DNA of 12,323 bases from 62-47 sp039808365 (GTDB lineage: Bacteria > Pseudomonadota > Alphaproteobacteria > Rhizobiales > Xanthobacteraceae). Shown piece by piece: positions 5,491 through 12,323 of the stretch. The stretch's first letter is position 1. Each line of letters starts with the position of its first letter. The stretch covers positions 1-12,323 of the forward strand of contig JBDHSX010000113.1 in NCBI GenBank assembly GCA_039808365.1. Direction: 5' to 3'. Made by a program: the position numbers and the translations under genes. The notes under the pieces were generated by a model. The model had not been told where the DNA came from. It worked only from the letters and a program-made list of their open reading frames with translations, and made no database searches.

Positions 5491-5527
5491 GAAAAAGGGG
5501 CGCTGCGGCTGTCACCGCAACGCCCCT
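5491..5527 (-). terminator. Intrinsic terminator after the Tim44-domain gene
   Basis: On the minus strand a 13-pair stem with one mismatch (5496-5508 pairing with 5515-5527; GC-rich outer part GGGGCG/CGCCCC, loop of 6) is followed directly by TTTTTCG. It starts 24 bp after the stop at 5552 and is the clearest Rho-independent terminator in the window. It separates the Tim44-domain gene from the downstream lectin-fold gene. Confidence 0.85.
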
Positions 5528-5551
5528 CGGCGCGAATGGTTGCGTCGCGCC

Positions 5552-6568
5552 TCATGTCTGCTGGATCGCGCTCAACTCCCAGCCCTCGCCCGGACGGCGC
5601 GCGAAGGTCCAGACCTCGGTGGCCTCGATCGGCGTGTCGCCGCCATCGACCACCTTGCCGCTGGCGCGGTCGATGGTCTTGTCGACCAGACTGAAGCGCA
5701 TCGCCACCGTGGCGTAGTCGGTGACGCCCTCGCGCCACGCTTCCGCGAGGTCGCCCTGCAACAGCTTGACGCCGGTGACCTTGTTGACAACGCCCCGCTG
5801 CTTGTTGGCGGCCAGATCCTCGTTGAAGTAGGACACCATTTCCGGGGTGGCGAGCTTATGCAGCTTTTCGACGTCCTCGTCCGACCACGCCGCCTGCACC
5901 TCGCTAAGCAGCCGCTCGAACGCCTCGTAATCCTCCGGCTTGATCTGGAGCGGAGCCGCCGCGCCGCCGGCCGCGCCCGCGCCAAGACCACCGCCGAGGC
6001 CGCCAAGACCCGAGCCAAGACCTGAACCAAGACCCGCGCCGAGCCCGGAACGGGCATTGGCCTGCGGACCGCCGGCCGAGGCCGGTCCGGTCGCCGGGCC
6101 CTCAAACGCGGCGGCGTTGCGGCGACGCCACCACGACATCGCGAACCGCACCACCATCACGATGATGACGATCTGCAACAACAGGCCAAGGAACGATGAC
6201 AGGCTGCCGAGGCCGCTGAACAGGCCGCCGCCGAACAGCATACCGATCAGGCCGGCGCCGAGCAGGCCGGCCATCAGGCCGCCCATCATGCCCATGCCGG
6301 GGCGGGCGGCGTTGCCGGCCGCCGCCGCGCCGCGCGGCGCGGTGGTGCCGGGCTGCGTCATGGTGCGGTTGAACGGCTGCGCCGCGTTCGGCGCCGTGGG
6401 GGTGGTCGCCGGGGCCGAAAAGGTCTTTGAGCCGCGCGAGCCGAAACTGCCGCCGCGGCCGGCGCGGGCGTCGGCGGCCGAAACCGCGATCATCAGCAGG
6501 GGGAACGCCAGCGCCAGGGTCAACGCCAGCGTCTGAACGAGGCCACGAGGGCGTCGGAAAAAGGTCAT
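5552..6568 (-). CDS. Tim44-like domain protein, membrane-anchored
   Basis: A 338-residue protein. Residues 1-36 form a signal sequence or first membrane segment (cleavage possible after ADARA). A low-complexity region follows with GSFGSRGSKTFSAP (40-53), a start typical of bacterial Tim44-like (TIM44/MRP-L45 family) proteins. Gly/Met-rich and hydrophobic stretches come next (about 91-145, with a clear helix LGLLLQIVIIVMVVRFAM 127-144), then a Gly-Leu repeat linker (175-203), and the Tim44-like domain at about 207-338 (EDYEAFERLLSEVQAAWSDED...ATEVWTFARRPG..WELSAIQ). This domain is NTF2-like and in mitochondria binds membrane and import motor; the bacterial role is not settled. The ATG at 6568 is preferred to GTG 6583, because GAGGAAA ends about 8 bases upstream. 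A hairpin lies right ahead of that site and a strong terminator follows the gene. Confidence 0.88.
   Translation of the reverse strand: MTFFRRPRGLVQTLALTLALAFPLLMIAVSAADARAGRGGSFGSRGSKTFSAPATTPTAPNAAQPFNRTMTQPGTTAPRGAAAAGNAARPGMGMMGGLMAGLLGAGLIGMLFGGGLFSGLGSLSSFLGLLLQIVIIVMVVRFAMSWWRRRNAAAFEGPATGPASAGGPQANARSGLGAGLGSGLGSGLGGLGGGLGAGAAGGAAAPLQIKPEDYEAFERLLSEVQAAWSDEDVEKLHKLATPEMVSYFNEDLAANKQRGVVNKVTGVKLLQGDLAEAWREGVTDYATVAMRFSLVDKTIDRASGKVVDGGDTPIEATEVWTFARRPGEGWELSAIQQT
6002..6049 (-). repeat. Four 12-bp tandem units coding Ser-Gly-Leu-Gly-like repeats
   Basis: Units 6002-6013, 6014-6025, 6026-6037 and 6038-6049 share the pattern GCCAAGACCCGA with a few changes. Each codes a four-residue S/A-G-L-G step in the flexible linker of the Tim44-domain protein. 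Being in multiples of 12 they keep frame, so copy number could vary between strains without breaking the gene. Confidence 0.6.
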
Positions 6569-6582
6569 CGATGGTTTCCTCA

Positions 6583-6600
6583 CGCCCCGGAAGCGGGGCG
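6583..6600 (-). promoter_or_regulatory. Leader hairpin abutting the Tim44-gene ribosome binding site
   Basis: CGCCCCG (6583-6589) and CGGGGCG (6594-6600) form a perfect 7-bp GC stem with a 4-base loop, right upstream of the GAGGA Shine-Dalgarno (6577-6581). It may be a 3' structure of the upstream porin transcript, or affect ribosome access on the Tim44-gene mRNA. No T run follows. The rest of the 137-bp gap to the porin stop at 6706 shows nothing clear. Confidence 0.35.
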
Positions 6601-6705
6601 GTCATGCATAAAGTGGGGAACGGCGGGAAAAAGAGAAGTGGCCACGGCGTCGCGCCCATGCGGCGCTCGGTCGCGGCCGGGGGCGTCGCGCAGGAGGAAG
6701 GCGCG

Positions 6706-7656
6706 TCAGAAGGCAAACCAGACCTTGGCGACCACCCTTGCGCCGCACCAGTTCGACATCAAACCATCCGGATTGGTCAGCAGATCGACCCGGCCGCCGG
6801 GTCGCGCGGTCGGATCGCCGGTGGAGACGTAGCAGTTCTCCCTCGACAGGTTGGTGTCATAGTAACGCAGGTCGAGGTTGAGAGCGTCACGGGTGAAGGT
6901 CACGCCCGCCTGCCAATTGAGATAGGCGGGCACCGGCAAGCCGTCGAGTTGCGGCGCCTGATGGCCGAACCAGGAATAGCCGGCGGCGACCGTGAACATC
7001 ACGCTCAAATTGTCCGGAAGCAGACGGCTCGGCACGATGTAGCCCAGGCCGGCCGCGACATACTGACTCCACGCGCCGGTGTTCGAGACATTCGGGGAAT
7101 AGGCGTAACCGGCCGCGACACGGACGGACTCGCCGAGGCTCTTGTCGCCCCGGATCGCCGCTTCCCAATAATTGATGCCGTCGGTCTCGCCGGGACGTTT
7201 CTCGTTGGGATAGGCGAAATAGGTCACGCCGAGATCGAAGTCGATGTCCGCGATCTTGCGGCGGAGGCCGCCCGCGATGGTCAATTCGGCGGCCGGCTCG
7301 GTCGGCAGCTTGACGGTGGCGACGCTCGCGCCGACATAGACGGAGTTGAACCGTCCTTCAAAGGCGGCGCCGGCCGCCGGCCCGCCGGCGGATTCCGTGA
7401 TCCCGCGAGTAACATAGTCGGATGCGGCCCCCGCGCGGACGCTCATTTCGATGTCGCGCCCTGCCTCCGCGCCTGTCGTTTCGGCCGCGGACCAGCCACG
7501 ATTGCCGAGACCGATCGGAGCGCTGGCGCTTTTTTCCTCGGGAGTCTCGGCGCGCGCCACCGTCCCGGTCATCGGCGCAAGCCAACACAAGCCGACGAAC
7601 GCGACGATCGCGGCCGCGCGCATGGACCAAGCCGCCGCAACAGGTCCGCGTCGCAT
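6706..7656 (-). CDS. TorF family putative porin (outer-membrane beta-barrel)
   Basis: A 316-residue exported protein. From the ATG at 7656 the signal peptide has a basic start (MRRGP), a hydrophobic core (about 13-33) and cleavage after ARA at 36. The mature region contains the family opening V.AGAASDYVTRGITES.GGPA..., then alternating amphipathic strands with aromatic girdles (VYVGASVATV, DFDLGVTYFAYP, YVAAGLGYIV) and ends VVAKVWFAF with a terminal Phe, as expected for BAM-assembled barrels. This matches the TorF/Gcw_chp family. Two cysteines near the C-terminus (NCYVS, NWCGA) may pair in an external loop. The start at 7656 is set by GAGGA 9 bases upstream; an extension to 7734 lacks a signal-like start. 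It lies 95 bp downstream of cckA. The transported solute is unknown. Confidence 0.87.
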   Translation of the reverse strand: MRRGPVAAAWSMRAAAIVAFVGLCWLAPMTGTVARAETPEEKSASAPIGLGNRGWSAAETTGAEAGRDIEMSVRAGAASDYVTRGITESAGGPAAGAAFEGRFNSVYVGASVATVKLPTEPAAELTIAGGLRRKIADIDFDLGVTYFAYPNEKRPGETDGINYWEAAIRGDKSLGESVRVAAGYAYSPNVSNTGAWSQYVAAGLGYIVPSRLLPDNLSVMFTVAAGYSWFGHQAPQLDGLPVPAYLNWQAGVTFTRDALNLDLRYYDTNLSRENCYVSTGDPTARPGGRVDLLTNPDGLMSNWCGARVVAKVWFAF

Positions 7657-7751
7657 TGTTGGCCATCCTCGTGTAACGCCGGCGGGAGCTCTCGGCCCGC
7701 GCGTCATGGGACCGGCATACCGGCGCGGCGTCAACCGCGTCGTGGCTCAGC

Positions 7752-10310
<2,559 letters not shown>

Positions 10311-10380
10311 GGAACGGCGCGCAACCTGTGCGGTGGGACGGTACGCACGGAAGCCGGATCCGAGTGCCCGAATCGGATAG

Positions 10381-10425
10381 CCGCGCGCAAGGGCATCATA
10401 CAGTGATCGCCGCGATTGCGCGCGG
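10381..10425. other. Inverted repeat between flhB and cckA
   Basis: CCGCGCGCAA (10381-10390) and TTGCGCGCGG (10416-10425) are a perfect 10-bp inverted repeat with a 25-base spacer, in the 142-bp gap between the flhB stop and the cckA start. On the minus strand the spacer holds TGTATGAT, which resembles an extended -10 box, but no good -35 is present. It could be a terminator-like stem for the flagellar transcript or part of the cckA control region. No CtrA box (TTAA-N7-TTAA) was found here. Confidence 0.35.
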
Positions 10426-10452
10426 TCCGTATCCGCCGGCGGCGCGCCCGAA

Positions 10453-11532
10453 TCACGTCCGCCGCCCGGACAGGCCGCGTTTCAGGCTCATCACGTAGCC
10501 GATGATCTCGGCCACCGCGTGGTAATGTTCGACCGGAATCTCGTCGTCGATCTCCACCGTGGCGTAGAGCGCGCGCGCCAGCGGCACGTTCTCGACGATC
10601 GGAATGTCGTGCTCCTTCGCCACTTCGCGGATTTTGAACGCCACCGCGTCGACACCCTTGGCGACGCAGACCGGCGCCGCCATGCCGCGATCGTATTGCA
10701 GCGCGACCGAGTAGTGGGTCGGGTTGGTGATGATGACCGACGCCTTGGGAACGGCGGCCATCATCCGCTTCTTCATGCGGGCGTGGCGCAACTGGCGGAT
10801 GCGGCCCTTGATATGCGGATCGCCTTCCGACTGCTTGAACTCCTCCTTCAACTCCTGCAACGACATCTTCTGCTTCTCGAACCATTGCCGGTACTGGAAG
10901 AAGAAGTCGGCGATGGCCACCAGCGCCAGCATCGCCACCGTCGCGGTCAGAAGATGCTGCGTCAGCGTCATCGTGGTGTGCAGGATGGCGGCGGGCTCGG
11001 AGCGCACCATGGCGTCGAAGCGGAAGCGGTCCGGCCACAGCACCATGGTCATCACCACGCCGAGCGCCGCGACCTTGAACAGACCTTTGAGGAAATTCGC
11101 CGCCGCCTGCTTGCCGAAGATGCGCTTGGCGCCCGCCAGCGGCGACAGCTTGCTGAGCTTCGGCTTGAGCGATTCGCCGGACCACACCAGGCGATGCTGC
11201 ACCATGTTGGCGGCGATCGCCGCCAGCGCCAGCAACAGCAGCGGCACGCCGAGCACGACGATCAGCAGGTATTCGAGATCGCGCGCCAGCGCCAGCAGGC
11301 CGGGGCCGTCGGTGCGGATCATCCAGGAATTGGCGATCAGGTTGCGCAGCGGGTTCTGCAACCCGCTGCCGATCGAGCCCGCGAACGAGGTGAACACCAG
11401 CGTCGCGCCGGCGATCATGAACCAGGTGTTGACCTCCTGACTCTTGGCGACGTCGCCGCGCTCCAGCGCGTCGTCCAGCCGTTTCTGGGTCGGGTCTTCG
11501 GTTTTTTCCGGGCCGTCGCTCTCGTCGGACAC
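10453..11532 (-). CDS. flhB: Flagellar biosynthesis protein FlhB
   Basis: A 359-residue component of the flagellar type III export gate that sets the switch from rod/hook to filament export. The N-terminus (ESDGPEKTEDPTQKRLDDALERGDVAKSQE) is the family signature. Four membrane helices follow (about 33-56, 86-110, 145-166, 186-212). After them come a charged linker (EEFKQSEGDPHIKGRIRQLR, about 230-249) and the cytoplasmic domain with the self-cleaving NPTH at 270-273, matching Salmonella N269-H272. The start is GTG at 11532: it gives the expected N-terminus, AAGGAG lies 10 bases upstream inside the end of fliR, and no ATG is near. It begins 6 bp after the fliR stop, so the two are one operon and probably coupled. 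The flhB product would act with FliR, which is encoded just ahead. Confidence 0.97.
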   Translation of the reverse strand: MSDESDGPEKTEDPTQKRLDDALERGDVAKSQEVNTWFMIAGATLVFTSFAGSIGSGLQNPLRNLIANSWMIRTDGPGLLALARDLEYLLIVVLGVPLLLLALAAIAANMVQHRLVWSGESLKPKLSKLSPLAGAKRIFGKQAAANFLKGLFKVAALGVVMTMVLWPDRFRFDAMVRSEPAAILHTTMTLTQHLLTATVAMLALVAIADFFFQYRQWFEKQKMSLQELKEEFKQSEGDPHIKGRIRQLRHARMKKRMMAAVPKASVIITNPTHYSVALQYDRGMAAPVCVAKGVDAVAFKIREVAKEHDIPIVENVPLARALYATVEIDDEIPVEHYHAVAEIIGYVMSLKRGLSGRRT

Positions 11533-11538
11533 GTCGGG

Positions 11539-12309
11539 TCAACTCCTTGGCGTCAGTTCGTGCATGACGCCGGTGAAGTAATCGAGGAATACGCCCATCA
11601 TCGCGGCGATCGCGATCAGCAGGATCAGGAGGCCGAACAGGATCGAGAGCGGCACGCCGACGAAATAGACCTGCATCTGCGGCATCAGCCGCGCCAGGAT
11701 GCCGAGCCCGATGTTGAACACCAGCCCGAACACCAGAAACGGCGCGGCGAGTTGCACGCCGACCTTGAAGGCGCCGGCGAAGGCGCGCACCGCCAGCGCC
11801 GCGACGTCGCCGCTCGGCATCAACGCGCCCGGCGCGAAGATGTCGTAGCTCTGGCTCAGGGCCGCGATCACCAGATGATGGCTGTCGGTGGCGAACAGGA
11901 AGGTGACGCCGAGCAGCGACAGGAAATTGCCGACCAGCACGCCCTGCTGGCCTTGTGTCGGATCGACCGCGGTGACGAAGCCGAGCCCCAGCTGCTGGGC
12001 GATGATGAAGCCCGCCACCTGCAACGCGGCCAGCGTCACCCGCGCGGTGGCGCCGAGCACGACGCCAATGAAGATTTCCTGCGCCATCAGCACCGCCATC
12101 GGCGCCAGCGACTGGGTATCGACATGAAACGCGGCGCGATGCAGCGGCAGGATGATCATGGTCAGGAGCAGCGCGATCCCGAGCTTGATCCGCGCCGGGA
12201 TGTTGGCCTCGCCCAGCGTCGGCAGCAGCATCACCATCGCGCCGATGCGGGCGAACACCAGCATGAAGGCGGCGGCATAGGCCGGCAGGAACGTAAGGTC
12301 GACGCGCAT
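11539..12309 (-). CDS. fliR: Flagellar biosynthetic protein FliR
   Basis: A 256-residue polytopic inner-membrane protein of the flagellar export gate, where FliP, FliQ and FliR form the export pore. Family features are the N-terminal LPAYAAAFMLVFARIGAMVMLLPTLGE...PARIK segment (8-42), EIFIGVVLGATARVTLAALQVAGFIIAQQLGLGF (78-111) and the conserved DPTQGQQ motif (116-122). The C-terminal block has RLMPQMQVYFVGVPLSI (209-225). Length and the roughly six membrane segments are normal. The start at 12309 gives the standard N-terminus, although only 14 bases upstream are visible and no clear Shine-Dalgarno is seen there. In this group fliQ usually precedes fliR; nothing of it can be confirmed at the window edge. 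flhB follows after 6 bp. Confidence 0.97.
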   Translation of the reverse strand: MRVDLTFLPAYAAAFMLVFARIGAMVMLLPTLGEANIPARIKLGIALLLTMIILPLHRAAFHVDTQSLAPMAVLMAQEIFIGVVLGATARVTLAALQVAGFIIAQQLGLGFVTAVDPTQGQQGVLVGNFLSLLGVTFLFATDSHHLVIAALSQSYDIFAPGALMPSGDVAALAVRAFAGAFKVGVQLAAPFLVFGLVFNIGLGILARLMPQMQVYFVGVPLSILFGLLILLIAIAAMMGVFLDYFTGVMHELTPRS

Positions 12310-12323
12310 CGCCGCACCATGCT

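Noticed and set aside
5348..5515. Upstream extension of the lectin-fold protein to an ATG at 5515
   Set aside because: The added 56 residues translate the palindromic repeat and part of the terminator. The signal peptide and a strong Shine-Dalgarno mark 5347 as the start.
4436..6025. 529-codon plus-strand frame across the GST, lectin and Tim44 genes
   Set aside because: It spans three real minus-strand genes, a terminator and a repeat. No domain and no plausible start context.
7682..7723. Short GC inverted repeats between cckA and the porin gene (GCGGG/CCCGC, CCGG-CATA-CCGG)
   Set aside because: Stems of only 4-5 bp with no T run; expected by chance at this GC content.
7657..7734. Upstream extension of the TorF-type porin
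   Set aside because: No ribosome binding site, and the extra Arg/Pro/Gly-rich residues would precede an already complete signal peptide.
10395..10423. Possible cckA promoter with TATGAT as -10 on the minus strand
   Set aside because: The 17-bp upstream position reads GCGCGC, not a -35 element, so I did not list a promoter on the -10 alone.

Overview
The window looks like chromosomal DNA from an alphaproteobacterium of the Rhizobiales, most likely family Nitrobacteraceae (the Bradyrhizobium / Rhodopseudomonas / Nitrobacter / Afipia group). This rests on very high GC with strong GC3 bias, a long CckA-type hybrid kinase directly beside fliR-flhB, a TorF-type porin, a Tim44-domain protein, and two families of short dispersed palindromic repeats of the kind common in that group. 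The genus cannot be fixed from sequence reading alone.

Layout. (1) Positions 1-1632, plus strand: a sigma70-like promoter bracketed by two similar operator-like sites, then a compact operon. It holds a multi-pass membrane protein, an overlapping YciB/IspZ (septation protein A) family protein, and a 98-residue soluble protein of unknown function. (2) Positions 1633-2100: a long palindrome (probable bidirectional terminator), a possible 41-residue one-helix membrane protein on the minus strand, a 31-codon open stretch that stops at a repeat edge, and an inverted pair of REP-like hairpins. (3) Positions 2101-4598, minus: class I [4Fe-4S] fumarase and, upstream of it, a glutathione S-transferase-like protein. 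The fumarase leader has an ICE-like palindrome and a hairpin covering its ribosome binding site. (4) Positions 4667-6568, minus: a secreted lectin-fold protein and a Tim44-domain membrane-anchored protein, separated by a second type of repeat and a clear intrinsic terminator. (5) Positions 6706-7656, minus: a TorF-family outer-membrane porin. (6) Positions 7752-12309, minus: cckA (cell-cycle hybrid histidine kinase), flhB and fliR (flagellar type III export gate). The window ends 14 bases upstream of fliR.

How the genes relate. fliR and flhB are co-transcribed parts of one export apparatus, and CckA feeds the ChpT-CtrA phosphorelay that controls flagellar genes in this class, so their adjacency makes functional sense. 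The remaining minus-strand genes are mainly metabolic or envelope genes with separate signals. The least explained unit is the plus-strand operon at 114-1632: two apparently related membrane proteins plus a beta-rich small protein, behind a promoter with a well-formed double operator. There is no CRISPR array, insertion sequence, tRNA or rRNA. All longer open frames opposite fumA, cckA and the tim44/porin genes are antisense shadows produced by high GC.
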